DNA of 64,000 nucleotides from an uncultured Eubacteriales bacterium. GTDB taxonomy: Bacteria; Bacillota; Clostridia; Oscillospirales; Oscillospiraceae. The stretch lies in the NCBI GenBank assembly GCA_900546515.1, contig URDG01000007.1, positions 1-64,000 on the forward strand, in the 5' to 3' direction. Positions 8,365-16,671 of the stretch are shown here, one piece after another (the stretch's first letter is position 1; each line of letters begins with the position of its first letter). Made by a program: the position numbers and the translations under genes. Below the pieces are notes generated by a model. That model saw nothing but the letters and a program-made list of their open reading frames with translations, made no database searches and was not told the origin of the DNA.

Positions 8365-8808
8365 ATGTTACCCAGCATTTTTGGTGAAAATATGTTCGAT
8401 GAGTTCTTTGATGATTCCTTTGACCGCGATTTCTTCGGCAGCGGGCGCAATCCGCTGTACGGAAAACACACAAAGAATCTCATGAAGACAGATATACGCG
8501 AGAAGGACAACGGCTATGAGCTGGCAGTTGACCTGCCCGGCTTCAGTAAGGATGAGGTCAGCGTAGACGTCAGGAACGGCTACATGACCATCAGCGCCGC
8601 AAAGGGCCTTGACAAGGATGAGGACGACAAGCACGGCCGCGTGATCCGTCAGGAGCGCTATGCCGGCTCGTGCAGCCGTAGCTTCTATGTCGGCGATGTA
8701 AAGCCCGAGGACGTCAAGGCAAAGTATGAGTCAGGCGTACTGACCATCACCCTGCCGAAGGCTGAACAGAAAAAGCTCTCCTCCGGTACGTCCGTTGCAA
8801 TCGAATAA
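8365..8808 (+). CDS. Small heat shock protein, Hsp20/alpha-crystallin family
   Basis: ATG at 8365 is chosen because GGAGG lies eight bases upstream; the product is 147 residues. The N-terminal arm MLPSIFGENMFDEFFDDSF is typical of clostridial Hsp20. The alpha-crystallin domain spans about residues 40-135, with MKTDIREKDNGYELAVDLPG, the RSFYVGDV block and the closing AKYESGVLTITLPK motif (A-x-x-x-n-GVL). It acts as an ATP-independent holdase against aggregation in the cytoplasm. Monocistronic, with a strong terminator behind it; a tandem repeat in front may be regulatory. Confidence 0.92.
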   Translation: MLPSIFGENMFDEFFDDSFDRDFFGSGRNPLYGKHTKNLMKTDIREKDNGYELAVDLPGFSKDEVSVDVRNGYMTISAAKGLDKDEDDKHGRVIRQERYAGSCSRSFYVGDVKPEDVKAKYESGVLTITLPKAEQKKLSSGTSVAIE

Positions 8809-8824
8809 GCCGTATATATCCGAT

Positions 8825-8855
8825 GGCCGCCCCTCGAAAGGGGCGGCCTTTTTTT
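8825..8855 (+). terminator. Rho-independent terminator of hsp20
   Basis: GGCCGCCCC and GGGGCGGCC with a TCGAAA loop, followed by seven Ts. Confidence 0.9.
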
Positions 8856-8869
8856 GCGCTTTTTAGTTT

Positions 8870-8920
8870 ACGTAACATTGTATGCATAATATTATATACG
8901 TAATATTGTATTCATAATAT
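8870..8920 (+). repeat. Two direct 23-bp AT-rich repeats upstream of the two-component system
   Basis: ACGTAACATTGTATGCATAA (8870-8892, last bases TAT not shown) recurs as ACGTAATATTGTATTCATAA (8898-8920) with two mismatches and a 28-bp period, about 120 bases ahead of the response regulator start. OmpR-type regulators bind direct repeats, so an autoregulatory site is plausible. Confidence 0.6.
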
Positions 8921-9036
8921 CATTTACATAAATTGAGGAGATGTAATTCTTTATGGAATTTTAATGTTATTTTCAGTTTGGGATTATATAATAAGCTGAA
9001 ATAAATCCAAAAGGTCAAAAAGGAGCTGTGAGGAAG

Positions 9037-9711
9037 ATGCGTATCCTTATCGCAGAGGATGAAGCGGGTATCGCCAGAGCGTTGAAAGTCATACTCGAAA
9101 AGAACAAATTTTCAGCAGACATTGTATATAACGGCACGGATGCTCTGGATTATATTCTCAGCACCAGCTATGACGCAATAGTTCTGGATATAATGATGCC
9201 GGGGCTGAACGGTCTTGAGGTGCTGTCACGGGCAAGGGAGCGCGGCGTGAAAACCCCCGTCATGCTGCTGACCGCGAAGGGTGAGATTAGCGACAGAGTC
9301 GCAGGCCTTGAAGCCGGTGCGGACGACTATCTGCCCAAGCCCTTCGCCACAAGCGAATTTGTCGCGCGTGTGCGCGCTCTCACCCGCCGGAGCGACTCCT
9401 ATGCGCACTCGATGCTTTCACTCGGCAATACACGGCTGGATTGCAGCCGCTATGTGCTCAGCTGCGCCGAACGCTCCACGAGCCTGAGCAGCAAGGAATA
9501 TCAGCTTATGGAGATGTTCATGCGCAACCCGCACCATGTTTTTTCTTCAGAGCACATCATGGAGACCATCTGGGGCTTTGACGCCGAGGCCGAAATCGAC
9601 GTTATATGGACATATATTTCTTTTCTGCGCAAAAAGCTGCGCGAGCTTGACTCCGACATTGAAATAAAAACCATACGCGGCGCAGGCTATGCGCTTGAAG
9701 AGCGTGGCTGA
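9037..9711 (+). CDS. OmpR-family response regulator
   Basis: The 224-residue product begins MRILIAEDE. The acidic pair is E7/D8 and the phospho-acceptor is D51 in VLDIMMPGLNG. The Lys of LPKPF is near residue 101. A winged-helix DNA-binding domain follows (SLSSKEYQLMEMFMRNP, then VDVIWTYISFLRKKL-type and TIRGAGYAL motifs), so it is an activator or repressor controlled by phosphorylation. I prefer ATG 9037 over GTG 9028 because the AGGAG at 9021 is too close to the latter. The sensor kinase follows after 26 bases, so the pair is one operon. The stimulus is not evident. Confidence 0.9.
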   Translation: MRILIAEDEAGIARALKVILEKNKFSADIVYNGTDALDYILSTSYDAIVLDIMMPGLNGLEVLSRARERGVKTPVMLLTAKGEISDRVAGLEAGADDYLPKPFATSEFVARVRALTRRSDSYAHSMLSLGNTRLDCSRYVLSCAERSTSLSSKEYQLMEMFMRNPHHVFSSEHIMETIWGFDAEAEIDVIWTYISFLRKKLRELDSDIEIKTIRGAGYALEERG

Positions 9712-9737
9712 CCGCCGCTCTTCGGACAGGAGAAAAA

Positions 9738-10970
9738 ATGCTGAAAAAAATGCGCAGGAAGTTCATACTTGCCGCCATGACAGCGGTGTTCACAATAGTT
9801 GCGCTGCTGTCGGCCTCCGTATATATATGGTACTGGCAGGCCTCGACCCGTCAGCTGGACATGACCCTGCTCAGTATTCTTGACAGTGAGCGCCGGCAGG
9901 CCGATCCATTCCGCGACGGCAGCTTTCCCGGCAGTGGGCCGTTCGGCGGCAGATCGCCCGAACGGCCGTACATGACCCGTTATTTTGCCGTTACCTTTGA
10001 CGAGGACGGCACTGCGCAGACGTCGCGCAAATACATTGCCTCGATCTCCAGCGAAGAAGCTGTGGAGTTTGGCAATGCCGTGCTCGCGCGGCGGGGCGAT
10101 TCCGGGTTCTACCGCGGCTACAGATATATGATATTCCGCGGCGAGAGCAGCACAACGGCAGTATTTCTGAACGCAGAGCCGGAGCTTGTCGGCAGGAACG
10201 CGCTGCTTGTCGGTTCTGTCGTAGTATCGCTGCTGTGCATGCTGCTGGCCTTCGGCATAATACTTATCCTTTCAAAGCGGGCCGTCGACCCGTACATGCG
10301 CAACATCGAGCAGCAGAAACGCTTTATCACCGATGCAAGCCACGAGATAAAAACTCCTCTGACGGCGATCGCGGCCAGCGCGGACGTTCTTGCCATGGAC
10401 CTTCAGGAGAATGAGTGGGTAGAAAACATCCGCCAGCAGGTGCAGCGGCTTTCAAAGCTTGTCTCCAACCTCGTCACCCTGTCCCGGCTCGACGAGGAGC
10501 AGCCGCTGCCGGAACAGTCGGACTTCGTGCTGAGCGACGTGATATGGGACGTTGCGGAGCCTATGGCCTCGCTTGCAGCCGCAAAGGGCAAAAAATTCAG
10601 CCAGAGCGTTGAGGATGGGCTTAAAATGCACGGCGACCCTGTAAGTATTGGCCAGCTTATCACACTTCTGCTTGATAATGCGCTGAAATACTCCTCTGAG
10701 GGCGGGGAGATCCGGCTGTCGGCTCTCCGGCAGCACCGGGAACTCGTAATCGAGGTATACAATACCTGTCATCTCACCGATCCGAAGAACGTGAACCGGC
10801 TTTTTGACCGTTTCTACCGTCCCGACGAATCCCGTTCGGCCGTCACCGGCGGAAACGGTATAGGCCTGTCCATTGCAAAGGCGATAGCCGAGGCGCACAA
10901 GGGCTCTATCAGCGCCTCAACGACCGACGGCAGCGACATAACGTTCACCATAAAATTCAAGAGCCTGTGA
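9738..10970 (+). CDS. Sensor histidine kinase partner of the response regulator
   Basis: A 410-residue membrane kinase. TM1 is about residues 9-31; an extracytoplasmic sensor region of about 120 residues follows (no recognised domain, with a GSGPFGG low-complexity stretch near 70); TM2 is about 154-176. The H-box FITDASHEIKTPLTAIAAS has the phospho-accepting His at about residue 202, the N-box LITLLLDNALKYSSEGG is near 310, and the G-box GGNGIGLSIAKAIAEAH is near 372. It phosphorylates the adjacent OmpR-type regulator. No HAMP domain is clear. The ribosome binding site is CAGGAGA. Confidence 0.9.
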   Translation: MLKKMRRKFILAAMTAVFTIVALLSASVYIWYWQASTRQLDMTLLSILDSERRQADPFRDGSFPGSGPFGGRSPERPYMTRYFAVTFDEDGTAQTSRKYIASISSEEAVEFGNAVLARRGDSGFYRGYRYMIFRGESSTTAVFLNAEPELVGRNALLVGSVVVSLLCMLLAFGIILILSKRAVDPYMRNIEQQKRFITDASHEIKTPLTAIAASADVLAMDLQENEWVENIRQQVQRLSKLVSNLVTLSRLDEEQPLPEQSDFVLSDVIWDVAEPMASLAAAKGKKFSQSVEDGLKMHGDPVSIGQLITLLLDNALKYSSEGGEIRLSALRQHRELVIEVYNTCHLTDPKNVNRLFDRFYRPDESRSAVTGGNGIGLSIAKAIAEAHKGSISASTTDGSDITFTIKFKSL

Positions 10971-10994
10971 TCAGGAGCTTTCTCAGGCAGCATC

Positions 10995-11067
10995 AGGGCG
11001 CAGTCCGGTAAGCGGACTGCGCCCTAATGTGTTTAAAGGCAGCGCCGCATAATACGGCGCTGCCTTT
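10995..11067. terminator. Two hairpins between converging genes
   Basis: AGGGCGCAGTCCG/CGGACTGCGCCCT (10995-11025) and AAAGGCAGCGCCG/CGGCGCTGCCTTT (11035-11067) separate the kinase from the converging small surface gene. The second hairpin resembles the one at 29890-29914 behind rpoC. Confidence 0.7.
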
Positions 11068-11102
11068 ATCATTCCATGATATACTTCCAGGATATACGGC
11101 GC

Positions 11103-11360
11103 TCACTCGGAGTCCTTCTTGTTCTCCTCAGGCTTCTCCTCGTTTGCCGCTTTCTTTTTCATCACTCTGATATATATCAGAACTCCCGCCACTATCGCGG
11201 CTGAGATGCAGATAAGCGCGATGAGCAGGCCTATATTTGAATCGTCGCCGGTATAGGGGCTATACACGCGCACGGTTCCGGAGGCATATGCCGGCACGGC
11301 GCTCACGGCGGCGAGCACCGCCATCATGAGCAGTGAAATACCAAAACGCAATTTTTTCAT
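11103..11360 (-). CDS. Small secreted or wall-anchored protein with TGD sorting-like tail
   Basis: ATG at 11360 follows GGAAGGAGAG. The 85-residue product has a signal peptide (MKKLRFGISLLMMAVLAA, cleavage probably after VPAYA), a short extracellular stretch TVRVYSPYTGDDSNIG, a transmembrane helix (LLIALICISAAIVAGVLIYI) and a basic tail rich in K and E. The YTGDDSN-helix-KKK arrangement resembles the C-termini of the two larger surface proteins in this window (TGDESN, TGDDAD), a variant of a sortase signal without LPxTG. Little lies between signal and anchor, so it may be only a membrane-tethered stub. Function unknown. Confidence 0.6.
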   Translation of the reverse strand: MKKLRFGISLLMMAVLAAVSAVPAYASGTVRVYSPYTGDDSNIGLLIALICISAAIVAGVLIYIRVMKKKAANEEKPEENKKDSE

Positions 11361-11446
11361 ACAGCTCTCCTTCCTGCCGCTTTTTCTTTGCGGCTCCTTC
11401 TGTGATATTTTTATTTTATCACAGCTCGGGCACAATTACAAGCCGT

Positions 11447-12091
11447 TCAGAAAAGCGTCCACGGCCATTCCTGCGGCGGTTCGGCGCTGAAATCCATATG
11501 CTCTCCCGTCACAGGATGCGTGAAGCTCAGGTGCTGCGACCACAATGCGATGCGGCAGTCGCCGTCAGTCAGCGTACCGTATTTTCTGTCCCCGGCTATC
11601 GGGTGCTCACGCGACGCAAACTGGCAGCGTATCTGATGCGTGCGCCCGGTATGGAGCACCACCCGCACCTTGCTGTACCCCTCGGCTCTTGCGAGCGTCT
11701 CATAATCGAGCACGGCCTCCTGTACGCCCTTTGCACGCTCGGCCACAACAAAGGTCATTTTCCGCGCCTTATCACGCATGAGCAGATCCGTCATAGTGCC
11801 TCTGTCGTCCGTTTTCCCGTGCACAACGGCAGTGTACTCCTTGCCGAACCCGCCATCGCGTATCTGGCGGCTGAGCTCTGACGCCGCAGCGGCACTTCGT
11901 GCAAGCACCATAAGCCCGCTCACTACTCTGTCCAGCCTGTGCACCGTGCGTACTTCCGCATTCGCGTCGCCCAGCTTTGCACGCAGCAGCTCCGGCACGC
12001 CGCCGGGTTCGTCCGTGGAGATCACTCCGGCCGGCTTTATGCACACTATTACCGCGTCGTCTTTGTATATTATCTGTATTCCGTCTTCCAT
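11447..12091 (-). CDS. RluA-family pseudouridine synthase
   Basis: The 214-residue protein has the short RluA layout: IIYKDDAVIVCIKPAGVIS at the start, the catalytic motif VHRLDRVVSGLMVLARS (catalytic Asp near residue 54), HTGRTHQIRCQFA and HPIAGDRKYG. It isomerises uridine to pseudouridine in rRNA or tRNA; the exact target cannot be read from sequence. It lacks the N-terminal S4 domain of RluC/RluD, as the small clostridial RluA-like enzymes do. A 16-residue stretch between the motifs (VVAERAKGVQEAVLDY) is ordinary for the group. Confidence 0.88.
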   Translation of the reverse strand: MEDGIQIIYKDDAVIVCIKPAGVISTDEPGGVPELLRAKLGDANAEVRTVHRLDRVVSGLMVLARSAAAASELSRQIRDGGFGKEYTAVVHGKTDDRGTMTDLLMRDKARKMTFVVAERAKGVQEAVLDYETLARAEGYSKVRVVLHTGRTHQIRCQFASREHPIAGDRKYGTLTDGDCRIALWSQHLSFTHPVTGEHMDFSAEPPQEWPWTLF

Positions 12092-12107
12092 TGATCCTCA
12101 TTGCGGA

Positions 12108-12133
12108 AACGCCCCGGCTTCCGCCGGGGCGTT
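12108..12133. terminator. Hairpin terminator
   Basis: AACGCCCCGGC and GCCGGGGCGTT form a perfect 11-bp stem with a four-base loop between the surface protein gene (12173) and the RluA gene. For leftward transcription it would end the surface protein message. Confidence 0.75.
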
Positions 12134-12172
12134 CGATCGTTTTACTGTTTCAGACGCATACGCCTAAGCGTA

Positions 12173-13807
12173 TTACATCTCTTTCTTTCTCTTCGGGATG
12201 AGTGCCACAACACCCACGCCGGAGATCATCATAACTGCTACCCAGATTGCCAGATTGCTCTCGTCGCCGGTTGCAGGCGCATAGTTTGCAGTGACTATAC
12301 GGAAGCTGGTGGTCTCAACGGAGCCGTTCTGAGTCTCAAGCTTCATGGTGTAAGTGCCATAGTTGAGCAGATTGAGGAAGCCCGCCTTGAGAGTGATGGT
12401 CTTGCCGTCGCTGCTGAGAGTGTAGTTTGCCGGGTCGATAAGCTGATTGCTTATGTAGACGTTCTTGATAGCGCCGGTAGAGGTGAACACGAGGTTGTTG
12501 CTGTTGCCTCTGACGTGTGCATTATCGCCGTAGATCGCGTTTGCAGTGCCGTTTATAGTGATGGTGGCATAGACCGTGCCGGCATTGGTGCCGTCGTCAT
12601 ATCTGGTGTCGACACGCAGAGTGTGGGTGCCAACGGAAAGAGTTGCAAGGTAAGAAGAGTTTATAACAAGATTCTTGCTGCTCCAGACGTAGCTGTACTT
12701 GGAGGTGTTGCCGCTGCCGGTGAAGCACACGCCGTCGATATATGCAGCGTACATGGTGGGCTCAACAGTGAAGGTGAGGTTGCCCTGACCCTTGCTCCAT
12801 GTTGCGGTGCTCGGAGAAATCTTGGCATCGCCATATGCAAGAGAGTTGACCTGAACCGTGATGCTTGCGGTCGCGCCGTACTTATCCTTGGCAGTTACGG
12901 TGACGGAGCCGTCGCCCTTGCCGCCCCAGAGGTCAACGCCGGTGCCGTAGTCCTGATACTTGCTGATTATATCAACGCCGCTGGGAGAGGTGGTGTAGCT
13001 CCATGTAAAGGTCTCGGAAGAAGATTCGGGGTTTGCAACGGTGACATATGCCTTCTCGCCGTTGTCGATGCGCTCTTTGTCGCAGGTGAGCTTGAGCGTG
13101 CGTACCTCAGTGACCTTGATCCAGGTCTCTGCTGTTGCGCTGCTGTCCTTTGCGTGAGCAATGATCTTGACATCGCCGGCCTTGGTGGCGGTGAAGTTGA
13201 CCTGAGAGTTGCCGCTCATGACATCAATGTTGCCCATACCGGTGCTGTCGACTGCGGAGATCTCCCAGTAGCCGAAGTTGCCGTTTGCAACGCTTGCCTG
13301 CAGGACTATGCTGCCGCCGATGCGGACGGAGTAAGCAGAAGCCTTGATGCTGACAACAGGAGTCGCGGTAGGTGCGGGCGACGGAGTTGCAGAGGCAGAA
13401 GCTGCGACCTTGACGGTGAGTGTGTTGGAGGCAGTGTAGCTGCCGGTCGTCGTATCCTCAAGCTGAGCATAAACGCTGGCCTGTGCCTCGGTGGACCCGG
13501 AGTTGCTGCAGGTCAGCACGCAGCGGTTGTTGCCGTCGGGCGTAGTGGTGGATGCTGCGAAGGATGCAACGCTGGTATTGCTGCTGATCCAGGTGAGCTT
13601 GTACTCGCTCCAGCTGCGGCCATCGGGAAGCGTGAACGGAGCGACGATGGTGAATTTATCACCTGATTTTGCCGCTGAAGTATCACGGCCATCTTCTGTC
13701 TTGATGGTGACAGACGGCACACCGTCAGCATACGCGGCTGCGGGCAGTACGCTTGCCAGCAAGCATACAAGCAGCAGCACTGAAATGATTTTCTTCATGG
13801 TTTTCAT
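12173..13807 (-). CDS. Secreted, probably wall-anchored multidomain surface protein
   Basis: A 544-residue protein with a signal peptide (MKTMKKIISVLLLVCLLASV, then LPAAAYA). Ig-like/Big-type beta repeats occupy about residues 25-330, including an Ala/Thr/Pro-rich hinge (ASATPSPAPTATPV near 142). Two X2-like domains follow (about 320-410 and 415-500), each with a KGxGNLTFT- or GNSNNLVFT-type strand and a final YLATLSVGTHTL / FLNLLNYGTYTM motif. The C-terminus APATGDESNLAIW, a hydrophobic helix and KRKKEM form a variant sorting signal. It is likely anchored to or retained at the cell envelope. No catalytic motif is seen; adhesion or structure is a guess. Confidence 0.75.
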   Translation of the reverse strand: MKTMKKIISVLLLVCLLASVLPAAAYADGVPSVTIKTEDGRDTSAAKSGDKFTIVAPFTLPDGRSWSEYKLTWISSNTSVASFAASTTTPDGNNRCVLTCSNSGSTEAQASVYAQLEDTTTGSYTASNTLTVKVAASASATPSPAPTATPVVSIKASAYSVRIGGSIVLQASVANGNFGYWEISAVDSTGMGNIDVMSGNSQVNFTATKAGDVKIIAHAKDSSATAETWIKVTEVRTLKLTCDKERIDNGEKAYVTVANPESSSETFTWSYTTSPSGVDIISKYQDYGTGVDLWGGKGDGSVTVTAKDKYGATASITVQVNSLAYGDAKISPSTATWSKGQGNLTFTVEPTMYAAYIDGVCFTGSGNTSKYSYVWSSKNLVINSSYLATLSVGTHTLRVDTRYDDGTNAGTVYATITINGTANAIYGDNAHVRGNSNNLVFTSTGAIKNVYISNQLIDPANYTLSSDGKTITLKAGFLNLLNYGTYTMKLETQNGSVETTSFRIVTANYAPATGDESNLAIWVAVMMISGVGVVALIPKRKKEM

Positions 13808-13886
13808 CTAAAAATCCCCCTTATGAGATTTGATTACAAGGTCTCACGCGGCCATAGAGCCGCTTCCCCCTTTTGAGGTCACACAT

Positions 13887-13915
13887 AATGTAACATATTG
13901 TTTCCAGAATTGCAA
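13887..13915 (-). promoter_or_regulatory. Promoter of the surface protein gene
   Basis: On the minus strand TTGCAA (13915-13910), 17 bases, TACATT (13892-13887). A leader of about 70 bases precedes the AAGGGGG ribosome binding site. Confidence 0.5.
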
Positions 13916-14528
13916 GACTTTTTTGAAAAAATTTTTTATTATTTTTACCGTTTTGTAACTTCTCTACATTTTGTGTGTTTTCAGACGCAAAACGCAAAAT
14001 ATGGGGCAGCCGTTTTCTTTAACCTCTCTTTGTGTTTTGGCTATATGTATATAACGTTTTAAAATCAAAAAAGTTTCATGTTTTCAAAAATTTTTTTCAG
14101 CCGGCATTGTCATTTTATCCGCCTGCCTCCCCATACATTATAATAGTATAAAAGCCCCGTCACAGCGGCTTGCGGCGTTGTCCACGTCATATTCACCAAG
14201 CAGGGCTTGTTCATTTTTATCAGTATAAATCGGCAGTCTGACGCAGATAAATGTTTAATTTCAGGTGCATTGTTACTTTAATCACATGGAAAAATCATTT
14301 AATTCCGAGTTGCGGCATTTTTTCCTGTTTTTTTTGTGAAAAAACGGCTTATGTGCTTTGTATATTTTGACCACATGTTTCAATATATGCCAATGTTTTT
14401 AGGTTATATTGCATGAACTTGTGTAAGATGTAAAATTTCGCATGTTTTTTGCCTTGTATTTTTTTGTTCTATAGGTTAGTATGCACATAGAGGCTTTGCC
14501 TTACAGTCTTTTTAAAGGAGAAATCAAG
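13916..14528. other. AT-rich gene-free region before the pyrophosphatase gene
   Basis: About 600 bases without a supported gene on either strand, very rich in T and A tracts. I see a weak promoter-like pair TTGCAT (14409-14414) and TAAAAT (14431-14436) about 95 bases ahead of the pyrophosphatase start. There is no clear riboswitch, RNA gene or repeat. Confidence 0.5.
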
Positions 14529-16520
14529 ATGGGAACGTTACTATGGCTGGTTCCGGTCGCGGCAGTTCTTGCGCTTCTGTTTGCAGGTTATAAGGCGCAT
14601 TATGTACAAACAGCTGCTCCCGGCAACAGCCGCATGCAGGAAATAGCAGCCTCCATAGCGGAAGGTGCAGATGCATTTTTGAGGTCAGAATATAAGATTC
14701 TGGCTATTTTCATCACTGTACTGTTTGTACTGATCGCGGTGTTTATCGACATCGGCACGGCAGTATGCTTCGTTGTAGGTGCGCTCTTCTCGATACTGGC
14801 CGGCTTCTTCGGTATGAAGGTCGCCACACGCGCCAATGTCCGCACGGCCAACGCTGCGCTGGAGCACGGCATGAACCGCGCGCTGTCCATTGCCTTTTCC
14901 GGCGGTTCTGTTATGGGTATGTGCGTTGTCGGCCTCGGCCTTCTCGGATGCAGCCTTATCTACATAATCACCGGCAACTACAATATTCTTTTCGGCTTCT
15001 CTCTCGGCGCATCATCCATAGCGCTGTTTGCCCGTGTCGGCGGCGGTATCTACACCAAGGCTGCTGACGTCGGCGCTGACCTTGTCGGCAAGGTTGAGGC
15101 TGGAATCCCTGAGGACGATCCCCGCAATCCTGCCGTTATCGCCGATAACGTCGGCGACAACGTGGGCGACGTGGCCGGTATGGGCGCCGACCTCTTTGAG
15201 TCCTACGTCGGCGCTATCGTCTCCGCGCTCACTCTCGGTGTCTCCGTAAACGGTCTTTTCAACGGCGCAGGCGCGTTCTACCCGCTTGCAATTTCCGCAG
15301 TCGGCATTATCGCCTCCATCATCGCCACCTTCTTTGTCCGCGGCAAGGATAATTCCAACCCGCATACGGCGCTCAAAATGGGCTCCTATGTCTCTGCGGC
15401 CATTGTCGCCGTCGCATCCATTATCATAAGCAAGCTCTTCTTTGGCGGCATGCAGTTCTCCGCCGCAATAATCGCGGGCATCGTCGTAGGTCTCGTGATA
15501 GGCTTCGTTACCGAGGTCTATACCTCCGAAGATTATAATTCCGTCAAGCGCATTGCCGAGCAGTCTGAGACCGGCTCCGCCACTACTATCATCAGCGGCG
15601 TCGCCGTCGGCATGATGAGCACCTGGGTGCCTATCCTGCTCATCTGCGTCGGTATTTACGTCTCCTACTCCGTCACCGGCAATCTGTACGGTATCGCTCT
15701 TGCAGCCGTCGGCATGCTCTCCACCACGGGTATTACAGTCGCTGTCGATGCATACGGTCCTATCGCCGACAACTCCGGCGGCATCGCCGAGATGAGCGGT
15801 CTTGACCCGCACGTCCGTGAGATCACAGATAAGCTCGACGCTGTCGGCAACACCACCGCAGCAATGGGCAAGGGCTTCGCTATCGGCTCCGCCGCGCTCA
15901 CCGCGCTTGCTCTGTTTGTCTCCTACGCGACCGAGGTCCAGCTCGATGTTCTCGATCTTCTCTCCCCGTATGTCGTTATCGGCCTTCTGATTGGCGGCAT
16001 GCTCCCCTTCGCTTTCTCTGCAATGACGATGGATTCCGTGTCCAAGGCCGCATACAAGATGATCGAAGAGGTTCGCCGTCAGTTCCATGAGATCCCCGGC
16101 ATACTCGAGGGCAAAGCAAAGCCCGACTACGGCACCTGCGTGTCCATCTCCACCAAAGCCGCGCTGCACGAGATGATCGTACCCGGTCTGATGGCAGTTA
16201 TCTCTCCCCTGCTCGTCGGCATTCTGTTCGGTGTCGGCGCACTCGGCGGCCTGCTCGCAGGCTCTCTCGTGACCGGCGTGCTGCTCGCCATCTTCATGTC
16301 CAACTCCGGCGGCGCATGGGACAATGCTAAGAAGTACATTGAGGGCGGCCATCACGGCGGTAAGGGCTCCGATGCACATAAGGCGGCTGTTGTCGGCGAT
16401 ACCGTCGGCGACCCGTTCAAGGACACTTCCGGCCCGTCCATCAACATCCTCATAAAGCTGATGACCGTTGTGTCTCTCGTTTTCGCCCCCATATTTGTGA
16501 AGATCGGCGGACTTCTCTGA
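14529..16520 (+). CDS. hppA: Membrane-bound ion-translocating pyrophosphatase
   Basis: ATG at 14529 lies eight bases after AAAGGAG; the product is 663 residues with about 16 hydrophobic helices. The substrate site is explicit: DVGADLVGKVEAGIPEDDPR and NPAVIADNVGDNVGDVAGMG, then DTVGDPFKDTSGPS near the C-terminus. It couples pyrophosphate hydrolysis to cation export. The motif GNTTAAMGKGFAIGSAAL has Ala where potassium-independent enzymes have Lys, pointing to the K+-dependent class. The DLFESY Glu on helix 6 is the position linked to Na+ pumping, so a sodium (or Na+/H+) pump is inferred. Monocistronic. Confidence 0.93.
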   Translation: MGTLLWLVPVAAVLALLFAGYKAHYVQTAAPGNSRMQEIAASIAEGADAFLRSEYKILAIFITVLFVLIAVFIDIGTAVCFVVGALFSILAGFFGMKVATRANVRTANAALEHGMNRALSIAFSGGSVMGMCVVGLGLLGCSLIYIITGNYNILFGFSLGASSIALFARVGGGIYTKAADVGADLVGKVEAGIPEDDPRNPAVIADNVGDNVGDVAGMGADLFESYVGAIVSALTLGVSVNGLFNGAGAFYPLAISAVGIIASIIATFFVRGKDNSNPHTALKMGSYVSAAIVAVASIIISKLFFGGMQFSAAIIAGIVVGLVIGFVTEVYTSEDYNSVKRIAEQSETGSATTIISGVAVGMMSTWVPILLICVGIYVSYSVTGNLYGIALAAVGMLSTTGITVAVDAYGPIADNSGGIAEMSGLDPHVREITDKLDAVGNTTAAMGKGFAIGSAALTALALFVSYATEVQLDVLDLLSPYVVIGLLIGGMLPFAFSAMTMDSVSKAAYKMIEEVRRQFHEIPGILEGKAKPDYGTCVSISTKAALHEMIVPGLMAVISPLLVGILFGVGALGGLLAGSLVTGVLLAIFMSNSGGAWDNAKKYIEGGHHGGKGSDAHKAAVVGDTVGDPFKDTSGPSINILIKLMTVVSLVFAPIFVKIGGLL

Positions 16521-16541
16521 TCCCGCGTTTTTGAACAGCAT

Positions 16542-16572
16542 AAAAGGTGCAGGCATTATGCCTGCACCTTTT
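16542..16572 (+). terminator. Terminator of the pyrophosphatase gene
   Basis: AAAAGGTGCAGGCA and TGCCTGCACCTTTT form a perfect 14-bp stem with a three-base loop. Confidence 0.85.
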
Positions 16573-16671
16573 GTTTTCTGCTCTTTTTTATGCTTTGCCC
16601 GCATATATGTATTGCTAAAAAGCGCCTTTTGTCGTATAATAATATGATTCTTTTTCAGAGTGGAGTATTTT

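Noticed and set aside
12101..13666. Plus-strand frame opposite the surface protein
   Set aside because: Mirror of the minus-strand gene that has signal peptide, domains and promoter; no independent support.
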